From Acidobacteria bacterium 13_1_40CM_65_14 (GTDB lineage: Bacteria; Acidobacteriota; Vicinamibacteria; Vicinamibacterales; CAVVIG01): a DNA stretch of 40,531 bases. Of this stretch, positions 1-7,815 are shown in pieces. Below the pieces are notes generated by a model. The model saw only the letters and a program-made list of their open reading frames with translations, was not told the origin of the DNA and did no database searches. Both the position numbers and the translations under genes were made by a program. Numbering within the stretch: position 1 is the first letter of the stretch; every line of letters begins with the position of its first letter. The stretch lies in assembly GCA_001917905.1 (NCBI GenBank), contig MNEX01000024.1, positions 1 to 40,531 of the forward strand, in the 5' to 3' direction.

Positions 1-72
1 CCAACAGGTTCAACCTGGTCGAGAACACCTCGCTGGCCAACAGGTTCAACCTGGTCGAGAACACCTCGCTGG
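1..72. repeat. Perfect 36-bp tandem duplication (2 copies)
   Basis: Bases 1-36 and 37-72 are identical. The unit is a multiple of three and is read in frame, so the peptide NRFNLVENTSL occurs twice. Its position at the very edge of the sequence makes a contig-end assembly artefact as likely as a real duplication. Confidence 0.85.
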
Positions 73-653
73 GGATGTTCGTGGGCTTTGGCAGCGGGTT
101 CGACCCGGTGCCCGACAATCAACCCTGCGCGTCGGCCCCCACCGTCAACTGCGGCGAGGACGGAAGCGAGGATATCAACGCCTTTGCCGACTTCATGCGG
201 GCGACCAAGGCGCCGCCGCGTGACACCGCGCTCGCCGCGACGGCCGACGCCCAGGCCGGTGCTGCCCGCTTCAACGCGATTGGATGCAACATCTGTCACA
301 CGCCCGCGATCACGACCGCCCCGGCGGGGACGATCATCAACGGAGGGGCACTCGTGGTGCCGGCCGCGCTCGGCAACAAGATCATCCGTCCGTTCGGCGA
401 CTTCCTGCTGCACGACATCGGCACCGGCGACGGCATCGTCCAGAACGGCGGGCAGTCGACGCGCAACAAGCTGCGGACGCGGCCGCTCTGGGGCGCCCGG
501 AGCAACGCCCGGCACATGCACGACGGCACATCGTTGACGTTCAACGAGTCGATCCTGCGTCACGGCGGCGAAGCCACTGGCGTGATCAACAGCTACCGTG
601 CGCTGACCTCGACGCAGCAGAATCAGCTCATCACCTTCCTGAAGTCGCTCTGA
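1..653 (+). CDS. Di-haem oxidoreductase / cytochrome c peroxidase-like protein, C-terminal part (5' end outside window)
   Basis: The frame is open from base 3 to the TGA at 651-653, so the true start lies before the window; the in-frame ATG at 75 is probably internal. A c-type haem motif CNICH follows the residues IG, and the end carries PLWGARSNARHMHDGTS and FNESILRHGGEA, typical of the DUF1111/DHOR di-haem oxidoreductase family (periplasmic, formerly called thiol oxidoreductase). Only one CxxCH is visible in this part; the other haem site should lie upstream. The segment before the ATG is a perfect 36-bp duplication read in frame. I am fairly sure of the family; substrate and physiological role cannot be told from this fragment. 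A terminator-like hairpin follows 6 bases after the stop. Confidence 0.8.
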   Translation, partial: NRFNLVENTSLANRFNLVENTSLGMFVGFGSGFDPVPDNQPCASAPTVNCGEDGSEDINAFADFMRATKAPPRDTALAATADAQAGAARFNAIGCNICHTPAITTAPAGTIINGGALVVPAALGNKIIRPFGDFLLHDIGTGDGIVQNGGQSTRNKLRTRPLWGARSNARHMHDGTSLTFNESILRHGGEATGVINSYRALTSTQQNQLITFLKSL

Positions 654-659
654 TCGATC

Positions 660-693
660 GCGTGGGCGCTGCACGAGCGTGCGGCGCCCACGC
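660..693 (+). terminator. Hairpin 3' of the di-haem oxidoreductase
   Basis: GCGTGGGCGC (660-669) is perfectly complementary to GCGCCCACGC (684-693), with a 14-base loop, starting six bases after the stop codon. The T-run CCTTTTT lies only at 717-723, so this is terminator-like but not a classic intrinsic terminator. Confidence 0.55.
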
Positions 694-715
694 AGTCTCG
701 ACTCGCGCGTCTACG

Positions 716-800
716 GCCTTTTTCTCGTCGGCCGCGTGCTCGATCCGCTACGTTGATCGTTGGTTCAGCGCCGCTTCACCGAATCGAAAACCGCTCTAGA
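716..800. repeat. Convergent-end repeat, copy 1
   Basis: A segment running from GCCTTTTTCTCGTCG through GATCCGCTACG to CCGAATCGAAAACCGCTCTAG recurs at 35800-35914. Both copies lie between a plus-strand gene end and a minus-strand gene end, and in both the minus gene takes its TAG stop from the terminal CTCTAG. It may act as a two-way transcription end, but that is inference. Confidence 0.7.
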
Positions 801-1791
801 GACTCTGAACGAACGCCCACACGGATGGATCCACCGGAATCCCGTCCGCGAGATTCTGTCGCCGTGTCTCCAGCGTCCGCTCGCCCGGATACCTGACGCG
901 CTCGCCGTCGCGCGAGGCGGGCTGCAGATGCTCGACGATCGCGTTGACAATGGAGTCCGCATCGCCCGCACCTGGGAGCGACGCGAGATCGATCGCGATG
1001 AACACCTGCGACAGCGCCGTCTCCGCCTCGGGACCCGCGGGCACCTCGTGAGTCGCGCGGCCGCCCGACAGGACCGCCGCGATCATGTCGAGCACGATCG
1101 ACAAGGCGGATCCCTTCCAGAACCCAATCGGCAGCGGTCTCTTCGACGCCTCGATTTCCGCGGGATCGCGCGTCAGCGCTCCGTGCGTGTCGAAGCCGCC
1201 CGGCACGGGCAACTGCTCACCGCGAGTGCGGTACGCCGCGAGCGCGCCGTACGAAAACTGCGACAGGGCCATGTCGAGCACGACGTGGCCGCTGGTTCGC
1301 GGGACCGCGATGACGATCGGGTTGTTCCCGACGCGCGGATCGGCGGCGCCCCAGGGCGGAAGATTCGGCAGCGTGTTGGTCCAGCAGATGCCGATCACGC
1401 CGGCGTCCGCCGCCTGCCAGCCGTACGTCCCGCCGCGCATCCAGTGATTCGTGTTCGCCAGCGCGACGCACCCGAGGCCATGCTCTCGCGCGAGCGCGAT
1501 CGCGGCCGCCATGCTGTGATGCGCGTTCAGGTTGCCGACGCCGCGCCGGCCGTCCCATCGCTCGACGGCGCCGCTGGCGGCGATCCGTTCGGGCACGGCA
1601 CTCACGTCCACAGTGCCGGCCCGAATCATCCGCATCAGCCGCGGAAACAGATTCAGGCCGTGCGAATGCACGCCGTCGCGGCTCGCGTCGGCAATCAGTC
1701 GCGCGCTCAGGTCGGCGCGCTCGGGGGCCAGCCCGGTCGTTTCGAGCGCGCGGCGCAAGGCGTCATGAAGCTCCGGATAGGGAACGCGCAT
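796..1791 (-). CDS. Ldh/YiaK-family NAD(P)H-dependent dehydrogenase (malate/L-lactate/2,3-diketo-L-gulonate type)
   Basis: 331 aa, the usual size for the malate/L-lactate dehydrogenase-2 fold. The N-terminus MRVPYPELHDALRRALE and the segment DGVHSHGLNLFPR match this family; His44 of that motif is where the catalytic histidine lies in E. coli YiaK. GNNPIVIAVPR and FWKGSALSIVLDM are further family blocks. Such enzymes reduce 2-keto acids or diketo-sugar acids in the cytoplasm; the exact substrate is not readable. I chose ATG 1791 because the family alignment begins there; an ATG at 1833 would overlap the divergent gene. No Shine-Dalgarno precedes ATG 1791, but a TATTAT box ends seven bases upstream, suggesting a leaderless message. 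The stop codon is supplied by the convergent-end repeat. Confidence 0.85.
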   Translation of the reverse strand: MRVPYPELHDALRRALETTGLAPERADLSARLIADASRDGVHSHGLNLFPRLMRMIRAGTVDVSAVPERIAASGAVERWDGRRGVGNLNAHHSMAAAIALAREHGLGCVALANTNHWMRGGTYGWQAADAGVIGICWTNTLPNLPPWGAADPRVGNNPIVIAVPRTSGHVVLDMALSQFSYGALAAYRTRGEQLPVPGGFDTHGALTRDPAEIEASKRPLPIGFWKGSALSIVLDMIAAVLSGGRATHEVPAGPEAETALSQVFIAIDLASLPGAGDADSIVNAIVEHLQPASRDGERVRYPGERTLETRRQNLADGIPVDPSVWAFVQSL

Positions 1792-1797
1792 GCCGAT

Positions 1798-1804
1798 GAT
1801 AATA
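1798..1804. promoter_or_regulatory. Putative two-way -10 box between divergent genes
   Basis: GATAATA reads as GATAAT (1798-1803) on the plus strand and TATTAT (1804-1799) on the minus strand, each five of six to the TATAAT consensus. The distances to TTG 1813 (plus) and ATG 1791 (minus) are those expected for transcription starting at or near the start codons. No clear -35 boxes were found. Confidence 0.35.
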
Positions 1805-1812
1805 TCCGCGCC

Positions 1813-2457
1813 TTGGAGATTCACGCGCCGCATCGCCCGATCCACACCTACAAGGAGATGGCCGTCCACCTGGCGCTCATCACGGTGGGCGTCCTCATCG
1901 CGTTGTCGTTCGAGGGCGTCGCGAGCTGGCGTGAGCACCGGGCGCTGGTGCGTGAGGCCCGCCTGAATCTCACCAATGAGCTCCGGGACAACGTCAAGGA
2001 GCTGAGCAACCGGCTCCAGAAGCTGCCTGAAGAAAAACAGAACCTCGAACACGCCCTCGACGTCGCGCAGCGGCTCGCCGATCGCAAGAACTTCGAGCAG
2101 CTCAAAGGTTCGATGTCCGTGCAGCTGGGATTCACGACCGCGGATCTTCGAAGCGCCAGCCGTACGACGGCCGAAGTGACCGGGGCGTTCGGGCTGATGG
2201 ACTACGACGAGGTGAAGAAATACGCGACGGTGTATGGGCATCAGGATCTCTACATGCGATTCTCGAGCGACGCGATGCAGAACCTCAGTCGGACCCTCGC
2301 GACGGTCGGCATCTTCGAGCATCCCGAGAGCGCGAGCGCTCGCGAGTTCGAGGACTGCAAAGCGCAAATACGTCTCGCCCTCGCCGGGCTGATCACCGAG
2401 GAACAGCTCGGGCAGTCGTTGTTGAAGGAGTACCAGAGCGTCTTGCAGGAGCACTAG
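1813..2457 (+). CDS. Single-span membrane-anchored protein of unknown function
   Basis: 214 aa from a TTG start, read as (M)EIHAPHRPIHTYKE and then a hydrophobic helix HLALITVGVLIALSFEGV. The rest is a charged, helical domain (EARLNLTNELRDNVKELSNR and onward), probably periplasmic. I prefer TTG 1813 over ATG 1858 because AAGGAG directly abuts the ATG, too close to serve as a ribosome site, and ATG 1858 would begin just before the hydrophobic helix and lose the short polar leader. From memory, similar short leaders of the form M-[ED]-[IV]-H-x-P-H occur in small unnamed proteins of this type, but I cannot name a Pfam family. It is divergent from the YiaK-like gene with 21 bp between starts. Function unknown. 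Confidence 0.65.
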   Translation: MEIHAPHRPIHTYKEMAVHLALITVGVLIALSFEGVASWREHRALVREARLNLTNELRDNVKELSNRLQKLPEEKQNLEHALDVAQRLADRKNFEQLKGSMSVQLGFTTADLRSASRTTAEVTGAFGLMDYDEVKKYATVYGHQDLYMRFSSDAMQNLSRTLATVGIFEHPESASAREFEDCKAQIRLALAGLITEEQLGQSLLKEYQSVLQEH

Positions 2458-2474
2458 AGACCGCATGCAATATC

Positions 2475-2680
2475 AGGGGCGGCCCCTCGTAGCGCAGGCC
2501 TTAATCTTAAGAGGATGTGAAGAAATCACGTGAACGCAAAGGCCGCTAAGACCGCAAAGAAGAATCTTTTCGAAAAAGATGCTTTGCGCGCTTTGCGATC
2601 TTTGCGTTCAACGTGATTCTTTCACAAGCTCTTAAGGCCTGCCAACGGCCGCCGGGGCAGCCCTAAAGGGCTGCGCTACA
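2475..2680. repeat. Nested inverted-repeat element
   Basis: This gene-free stretch (2458-2752) is a set of nested palindromes. The outer arms are GTAGCGCAG (2489-2497) and CTGCGCTAC (2671-2679). The middle arms are CAGGCCTTAA (2495-2504) and TTAAGGCCTG (2632-2641). The inner arms run from about 2522-2541 to 2600-2619, built on a repeated CTTTGCG motif (GCGCGCTTTGCGATCTTTGCG). A small hairpin CAGCCCTAAAGGGCTG sits at 2658-2673. It looks like a REP/MITE-like non-coding element. Confidence 0.75.
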
Positions 2681-2752
2681 TCGAATTTCGCAACACGCTC
2701 TGACTATCAGCGCCGGACGCACCAGCCAAAGTCCGATTGGTCCGGTATCGCG

Positions 2753-3478
2753 GTGTCGCGGACGCGTACAACGGTCAGCGTGCAGCAGCCGCTCGCGGAG
2801 TCCGGATATGCCTTCGTGCACGCGCCGGCGATGCGCGAGGCGCTCGAGTCGGTCGGCTCGCTGTCGGACTGGCCCGCCTTTGCGGCGAGCTGGGACGATC
2901 TCGAGGTCGATCAGTACCTCGCCGAACGCGACCGCTATCGACGACGACGGTTCGCGGTGTTCGCGATCGGTTCGGACGGCGCGATCGAACGGCAACCGCA
3001 CCAGCCGCATTATCAACACCAGGACTACAACCGTCTCTTCGGCGGCGTCGAGCGGTGGTTCGCGCCGATCGAGCCGCGCGTCGGCGAGTCGCAAAGCATG
3101 CTGACGATCCTGCGCTTCTGCGATCGGCTGTTCCGCGAACTCGCGCCCTCGGTGACCACATGGCACGTCGAAGCGCATCAGTTCCGGATCGAGGCGCGAT
3201 CCGACGCGCCAGGCCATCCGACGCCGGAAGGCGTTCACCGCGACGGCGTCGACTTCGTGCTGGTGCTCCTGGCCAACCGCGACAACATCGTCAGCGGCAC
3301 GACGACGGTCTACGATCTCGCCGGCACGGCGCTCGGCAGCTTTACGCTGACCGATCCACTCGATGCCGCGCTCGTCGACGACAACCGCGTGGCGCACGGC
3401 GTGACGCCGGTCGCGCCGCTCGATTCCGTCTGGCCTGGTCATCGCGATGTGCTCGTCGTCACGTTTCGGAAGACATAG
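2753..3478 (+). CDS. 2-oxoglutarate/Fe(II) dioxygenase family protein
   Basis: 241 aa from GTG 2753. The C-terminal half has the family signature GVHRDGVDFV (iron ligands His162 and Asp164), VDDNRVAHGVTPV (third ligand His215) and HRDVLVVTFRK (Arg231 for 2-oxoglutarate). This is the 2OG-Fe dioxygenase family (PF10014) that includes amino-acid hydroxylases such as bacterial L-isoleucine 4-hydroxylase, so a free amino acid or similar small molecule is a plausible substrate; that is inference. No signal peptide, so cytoplasmic. The GTG at 2780 is an alternative start. It stands alone between two palindromic elements. Confidence 0.8.
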   Translation: MSRTRTTVSVQQPLAESGYAFVHAPAMREALESVGSLSDWPAFAASWDDLEVDQYLAERDRYRRRRFAVFAIGSDGAIERQPHQPHYQHQDYNRLFGGVERWFAPIEPRVGESQSMLTILRFCDRLFRELAPSVTTWHVEAHQFRIEARSDAPGHPTPEGVHRDGVDFVLVLLANRDNIVSGTTTVYDLAGTALGSFTLTDPLDAALVDDNRVAHGVTPVAPLDSVWPGHRDVLVVTFRKT

Positions 3479-3494
3479 CCTCTGCCGCCACGGC

Positions 3495-3590
3495 GCATCA
3501 CGAAGTCACGATGAGCACGAACGACACGAAGAGGCGTTGTACAGAACCATCTTCGTGCGCTTCGTGGGCCTTCGTGTCTTCGTGACAAGC
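3495..3590. repeat. CTTCGTG-type imperfect palindrome
   Basis: The left half carries CACGAAG/CACGATG/CACGAAC words and the right half repeated CTTCGTG words (ATCTTCGTGCGCTTCGTGGG and onward), so the strand can fold back on itself. The same CTTCGTGTCCTTTGTG wording returns at about 35857-35877. Confidence 0.65.
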
Positions 3591-3614
3591 CGCGGCCGCT
3601 TATATGATGAGTGA

Positions 3615-4250
3615 ATGGCGGCGAGTCGTCGACGGGAGTACATCTGGCTGACGACCGTCGGCGCGGTGCTCATCGCGGCGATCGTGCTCGTTCGGACCCA
3701 TGAGGACTCGATCAAGACCTTCATCGATCAGAACCCGTTCCTCGGCGTCGTCCTCTACATCGTTCTGAACATCCTCGATGCGGTGCTCGCGCCGGGCGCC
3801 ACCCTGCCGCTGATTCCGGTTGCCGCGCACGCCTGGGGTCCCGTGCCGGCCGCGATCGTCACGACGATCGGATGGACGGCGGGCTCGCTGATTGCGTTTC
3901 TCATCGCCAGGCGATGGGGTTATCCGATCGTGAAGAAGCTCACGTCGGTGGAACGCCTGCGCCGGATGAAGAAATACATTCCCGAAGATCTGTTCTGGAG
4001 CATCGTCCTGCTGCGGCTCGTCCTCCCGATGGACGTCATGAGTTACGTGCTGGGATTGTTCACCGATATCAGCTGGCCGCGGTACGTCGCCGCGACGGCT
4101 TTGGGCGTCGCGCCGTCGGCGTTCGTGCTCGCGTACGTGGGGAAGCTTCCGAACGCGTACGACTTCATCACGTTCGGCGTCGGAGCCGGAGTGGTCATCG
4201 CCTATGTCATCGTCGCGCGGCGGCGGCACCGCCGCCGCGCGGCGGCATAG
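3615..4250 (+). CDS. VTT/DedA-like (TVP38/TMEM64) membrane protein
   Basis: 211 aa with an N-terminal helix (about 10-27) and further helices across the protein. The VTT core shows as VLAPGATLPLIPVAAHAWG, then GWTAGSLIAFLIARRWG, followed by LRLVLPMDVMSYVLGLF and a C-terminal helix ending in an Arg/His-rich tail RRRHRRRAAA. The ARRWG and RLVLP-G pattern is the core of the SNARE-associated/VTT family, inner-membrane proteins now linked to lipid transport across the bilayer. The exact cargo here is unknown. ATG 3615 has no strong ribosome site nearby. It is convergent with the PLP enzyme gene across a heptamer hairpin. Confidence 0.8.
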   Translation: MAASRRREYIWLTTVGAVLIAAIVLVRTHEDSIKTFIDQNPFLGVVLYIVLNILDAVLAPGATLPLIPVAAHAWGPVPAAIVTTIGWTAGSLIAFLIARRWGYPIVKKLTSVERLRRMKKYIPEDLFWSIVLLRLVLPMDVMSYVLGLFTDISWPRYVAATALGVAPSAFVLAYVGKLPNAYDFITFGVGAGVVIAYVIVARRRHRRRAAA

Positions 4251-4255
4251 GTCTT

Positions 4256-4391
4256 CTGAAATTTCAGATTTCAGATTGCAGATTTCAGATTGAATGTTGA
4301 TTGCTGATTGCTGATTGCTGATTGCTGATTGCGTTTGAATCTGCAATCTACAAATCAATCTGCAATCTGAAATCTGAAATCTGCAATCTCA
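4256..4391. repeat. Heptamer inverted array (ATTTCAG / GATTGCT type)
   Basis: The left arm (about 4258-4291) is built of ATTTCAG/ATTGCAG units, the centre (about 4298-4332) of four to five GATTGCT units, and the right arm (about 4347-4389) of AATCTGA/AATCTGC units complementary to the left arm. All three parts have a 7-bp period. It fills the whole space between two convergent genes and would fold into a long stem. Confidence 0.85.
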
Positions 4392-4397
4392 GGATCG

Positions 4398-5636
4398 CTA
4401 CTGCGAGTGGCCGCGCGCCGAGATCGGCCACACCACCTCGACGCGATCCTTGCGGGTGCCGTACATCTGGTCGTACTCGTTCACCGCCGGATCGCAGTGC
4501 GGCACGATCAGCTCGAGCTTGTCGCCGACGTCGTACTGCTTGCTCGACGTCTCGTACTGAATCGCGCCGAATTCGTCCGACCCCGCGTTGTAGCGGAACC
4601 CTTTCTCACCGATGACGATCGCGTCGGGCTTGTTCAGCGTCAGCGCCTTCGCGCCCGCGTCGGTCGTGAGCCGGTTCGGGAAGTACGTGTTCAACACGGT
4701 CGTGATCACGGTCAGCGACGGCGCAAAATCGGTGTACAGCTCCTCGTTGCCCTCGCCGCCGATCTCGAGATACTGCGCGTCCATGAAGATGTAGCTGCCG
4801 ACCTGGACGTCGGTCACGCCCGGGACCTTCGGCATGATGTTGTAGGTGCCCGTTCCGCCGCCGCTGAAGATCTCGGTGTTGAGGCCGGACCGCTTCATCG
4901 CCTCGAAGGTGCCGAGCGACGGCTCGAATCGCTTCAGCGTCTCCTCGTTCCTCTTCGTGAACCCTTTGATGTGCTGCGCGCCGCCGTCGTAGCTGATCAG
5001 GCCGCGGAGTTTCAGGTTCGGCAGCTTATCGACGAGCTGCGCGATCGCGAGCGCCCGATCGTCTGCCGGGACGCCGGAGCGCGTGCCGATGGCGACGTCG
5101 ACGACGACGTTCGCCACGATGCCGGCGTGCTTCGCCGCGTCGGAGAGATCCTGCGCATTGCGCGGATGATCGACCGCCTGGATGAACGATCCGTTCGCCT
5201 TGCTGATCGCCATCGCGCGGCGAATCTTGTTCGGCGTCACGTTGCTCGTCGTCATCAGGATCTTCTCGATGCCGCCCGCGAAGAGCGCCTCGGCCTCGCT
5301 GACCTTCGCCGTGCAGACGCCGATGGAACCGGATGCGAGCTGCAGCTTCGCAATCGCCGGACACTTGTGCGTCTTGGCGTGCGGGCGGCTGGCGACGCGG
5401 GTTTCGGCGAGCTTCTTCCGCATCGTCGCGAGGTTCTGTTCCAGCTTGTCGAGATCGACGCAGAGCACTGGCGTGTCGAGCTCCCACTTCGATACGCCGA
5501 CGAGCGAGGCCTCGGCATCTTTCACGCGCATCTCAGCCGACGTGTACCCCCTGGCGTTGGTCGGAATCCACATGGTGATGCCGCCTGCTCCGGCGGTTTT
5601 CAGGAAACCACGCCGCGAAAGTGGTGTGACATTCAT
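4398..5636 (-). CDS. Tat-exported D-threonine aldolase / D-serine dehydratase-like PLP enzyme
   Basis: 412 aa. The N-terminus SRRGFLKTAG with a following hydrophobic stretch is a twin-arginine signal. The mature part is the alanine-racemase-fold PLP family: DTPVLCVDLDKLEQN, then RPHAKTHK with the likely PLP lysine at Lys88, FSGGGTGTYN for phosphate binding, and a C-terminal metal site PHCDPAVNEYD near residues 379-389. The H-C-D spacing gives His-x-Asp, as in D-threonine aldolase, rather than His-x-Cys as in eukaryotic-type D-serine dehydratase, so aldol cleavage of D-beta-hydroxy amino acids is the better guess. AAGGAGG lies six bases before ATG 5636. Export of a PLP enzyme is unusual. It is divergent from the sugar dehydrogenase gene. 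Confidence 0.82.
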   Translation of the reverse strand: MNVTPLSRRGFLKTAGAGGITMWIPTNARGYTSAEMRVKDAEASLVGVSKWELDTPVLCVDLDKLEQNLATMRKKLAETRVASRPHAKTHKCPAIAKLQLASGSIGVCTAKVSEAEALFAGGIEKILMTTSNVTPNKIRRAMAISKANGSFIQAVDHPRNAQDLSDAAKHAGIVANVVVDVAIGTRSGVPADDRALAIAQLVDKLPNLKLRGLISYDGGAQHIKGFTKRNEETLKRFEPSLGTFEAMKRSGLNTEIFSGGGTGTYNIMPKVPGVTDVQVGSYIFMDAQYLEIGGEGNEELYTDFAPSLTVITTVLNTYFPNRLTTDAGAKALTLNKPDAIVIGEKGFRYNAGSDEFGAIQYETSSKQYDVGDKLELIVPHCDPAVNEYDQMYGTRKDRVEVVWPISARGHSQ

Positions 5637-5684
5637 CGCAGCCTCCTTGGCTGGAGTAGTCTAGACCGGTCTTCGGAGGATGTG

Positions 5685-6935
5685 ATGCGAATAATGCTGG
5701 CAGCTGTGATGGTCGCCGCGGCGGCTCTTGGCGATCAATCGGCCTTCTCCGACTTTCGCCGTGAACGGCCGGGTGTCGTGCACAAGATCACGGTAGCCGA
5801 TCTGCCGGCGCCGGGCGCGACCCGCGCCGTCCAGAATCCGCCGACGGTCGTCACCCGTCCGGCGACCGCCAAACCCGAAACGCTTCCAGGCTACACGGTC
5901 ACGCTGTATGCCGACGGATTCAACAATCCGCGGATCATCCGGACCGCGCCGAACGGCGACCTCTTCGTCGCCCAAAGCCAGCCGGGCACGGTGAAAGCGA
6001 TTCGCGGCGGCGCGAAAGCGCAGGACGTGGAGACCTTCGCGACCGGACTCAATCGTCCGTTCGGCATCGCGTTCTATCCGCCTGGCCCCGATCCGACGCA
6101 CGTGTACGTCGGGAACACGAATTCAGTCGTTCGCTTTCCGTATCGTGCCGGCGATCTGAAGGCGCGCGGTCCGCAGGAAGTCATCGTGGCCGCGCTCCCG
6201 AGCGGCGGCGCGCCGGACGCCGAGCACTGGACGCGCGACATCGCCTTCTCGCGCGACGGCCGGAAGATGTTCGTGTCGGTCGGATCGGCGTCGAATGTCG
6301 ACGAAGAAAACAATCCTCTCGAACGCGAGCGCGCGGTCATCTACGAGTTCAATCCGGACGGCAGCGGTCGCCGCATCTATGCGTCCGGCATTCGCAACGC
6401 CGTCGGTCTCGCCATTCATCCGCAGACCGGCCAGCTCTGGGCGTCGGTGAACGAACGCGACGGTCTCGGCGACAATCTCGTGCCCGACTATGTCACGCAC
6501 GTGGAAGAGGGCGCGTTCTACGGATGGCCGTGGTTCTACATGGGCGGCCATCAGGATCCGCGGCACGAAGGCAAACACGCCGAGCTGAAATCCAAGGTGA
6601 AGACGCCCGACGTCCTGGTGCAGCCGCACAGCGCGTCGCTCGCCATGACGTTCTACAACGGCTCGCAGTTTCCCGCCGAGCACCGCGACAGCATCTTCGT
6701 CGCGCAGCACGGCTCGTGGAACAAGTCGATGCGCACCGGCTACAAGGTGATCCGCGTGCCGCTCAAAGGCGGCGCACCGACGGGCGAGTATCAGGATTTC
6801 CTGACGGGCTTCGTGACCGAGGACGCTGAAGTCTGGGGACGGCCGGTCGGCGTCGCCGTCGCCTCCGACGGCGCGCTGCTCGTTACCGACGATGCGTCGA
6901 ACGCGATCTGGCGCGTGAGCTACGGCGGCCGGTAG
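5685..6935 (+). CDS. Secreted PQQ-type sugar/sorbosone dehydrogenase-like beta-propeller
   Basis: 416 aa. MRIMLAAVMVAAAALG is a signal peptide. The mature protein has the soluble glucose/sorbosone dehydrogenase pattern: LPGYTVTLYADGFNNPR, GLNRPFGIAFYPPG, YASGIRNAVGLAIHPQTG, WASVNERDGLGDNLVPDY, AFYGWPWFYMGGHQDP and GRPVGVAVASDGALLVTDD. Such enzymes oxidise sugars or related alcohols in the periplasm with PQQ, passing electrons to a carrier; the substrate is not readable here. The start at ATG 5685 is supported by GGAGGA at 5675-5680; a second ATG at 5694 is possible. It ends one base before the convergent HbpS-like gene. Confidence 0.85.
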   Translation: MRIMLAAVMVAAAALGDQSAFSDFRRERPGVVHKITVADLPAPGATRAVQNPPTVVTRPATAKPETLPGYTVTLYADGFNNPRIIRTAPNGDLFVAQSQPGTVKAIRGGAKAQDVETFATGLNRPFGIAFYPPGPDPTHVYVGNTNSVVRFPYRAGDLKARGPQEVIVAALPSGGAPDAEHWTRDIAFSRDGRKMFVSVGSASNVDEENNPLERERAVIYEFNPDGSGRRIYASGIRNAVGLAIHPQTGQLWASVNERDGLGDNLVPDYVTHVEEGAFYGWPWFYMGGHQDPRHEGKHAELKSKVKTPDVLVQPHSASLAMTFYNGSQFPAEHRDSIFVAQHGSWNKSMRTGYKVIRVPLKGGAPTGEYQDFLTGFVTEDAEVWGRPVGVAVASDGALLVTDDASNAIWRVSYGGR

Positions 6936-6936
6936 A

Positions 6937-7443
6937 TTATTTCAGGGCGCTCGCACCGGCCTGCGCGCATTGGCCGTCCTGCGGGCTGGTGCCGCCCGAC
7001 AAGCCGATCGCGCCGACGATTTTGCCGTCCATCACGAGCGGGATGCCGCCTTCGACCGGGACCGCGTTCTCCAATCCGAGAATGCGAAGGCCGTCACCGC
7101 CTGTCGCAAGCGTGTCCTGAAAGGCCTTGGTCGGACGCTTGAAGAGCGCTGCGGAACGCGCCTTGGCGATCGCCACGTTCACGCTGCCCGTCTGCGTCCC
7201 GTCCATCTTCTCGAAGTACACGAGGTCGCCGCCCGAATCGACGATGGCGACCGCCATCGTCCAGTTGTTCTTGCGCGCTTCGGCGAGCGCGGGCGCGGCC
7301 GCCTTCTTGGCGTTGTCCAGCGCGATGGCGAGACCGTACGGATTTGGCAGCATTTGCGCCTCGAGCGGAGAAGCGAACGCGTCGAACGCCGCGAACGCGA
7401 GCAGCATTGTAACAAGGGAACGGGGCACGAACCGTGGTGACAT
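6937..7443 (-). CDS. HbpS/GlcG-family secreted protein (haem-binding-like)
   Basis: 168 aa with a signal peptide ending near ASPLEAQ. The mature domain matches the GlcG/HbpS family (DUF336): WTMAVAIVDSGGDLVYFEKMDG, AIAKARSAALFKRPT, LENAVPVEGGIPLVMDGKIVGAIGLSGG. Members bind haem or support glycolate/diol metabolism; many, as here, are single-domain periplasmic proteins of unclear role. The ribosome site GGAGAGGAGA precedes ATG 7443. Its stop codon sits one base from the stop of the sugar dehydrogenase, so the two transcripts must terminate inside each other. Confidence 0.85.
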   Translation of the reverse strand: MSPRFVPRSLVTMLLAFAAFDAFASPLEAQMLPNPYGLAIALDNAKKAAAPALAEARKNNWTMAVAIVDSGGDLVYFEKMDGTQTGSVNVAIAKARSAALFKRPTKAFQDTLATGGDGLRILGLENAVPVEGGIPLVMDGKIVGAIGLSGGTSPQDGQCAQAGASALK

Positions 7444-7502
7444 GATGTCTCCTCTCCACTAGCCGTTCGCGATTACTCTATCCCCTGACGGGGTCACGAG
7501 CT

Positions 7503-7802
7503 ATGCAGACGATCGGGCACGACATCCGGTATGGACTGCGCGGGCTGCGCAAGCAGCCGTCGTTCACCGTCCTGGCGGTGTTGACGCTCGCGATCGGCAT
7601 CGGCGCCGCCACCACCATCTTCAGCGTCATCCAGAACGTGTTGCTCGATCCGTTTCCGTATACGGACGCGCATCGCGTCGCGATGATTCAAATCCACGAC
7701 GTCAGCACCAGCCGGCCCGGTGGGCGCTCGTTCTTTCAGGTACCGGAGTTTCTCGACTATCAGGATCAGAACCACGTCTTTGACGAGGTCATCGGTGGTT
7801 GA
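7503..7802 (+). pseudogene. N-terminal fossil of an ADOP/MacB-like ABC permease
   Basis: 99 codons. IGHDIRYGLRGLRKQPSFTV and LAIGIGAATTIFSVIQNVLL are the unmistakable start of the roughly 800-residue acidobacterial ADOP/MacB-like permeases, followed by PEFLDYQDQNHVFDEVIGG and then a TGA. Everything after the first periplasmic residues is missing, so only the cytoplasmic start and the first membrane helix remain. The stop lies 13 bases before the asparaginase start, so a deletion probably fused the permease promoter and start region to the asparaginase gene. Confidence 0.85.
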
Positions 7803-7815
7803 AAGAGGTTTCGAT

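Noticed and set aside
760-1812. Long plus-strand open frame leading into the membrane-anchored gene
   Set aside because: It is antisense to the well-supported YiaK-like gene and reads as Arg-rich low-similarity sequence; only the part from 1813 looks like a protein.
4407-5684. Plus-strand open frame continuous with the sugar dehydrogenase
   Set aside because: It is the mirror of the PLP enzyme gene; the ribosome site and signal peptide fix the real start at 5685.
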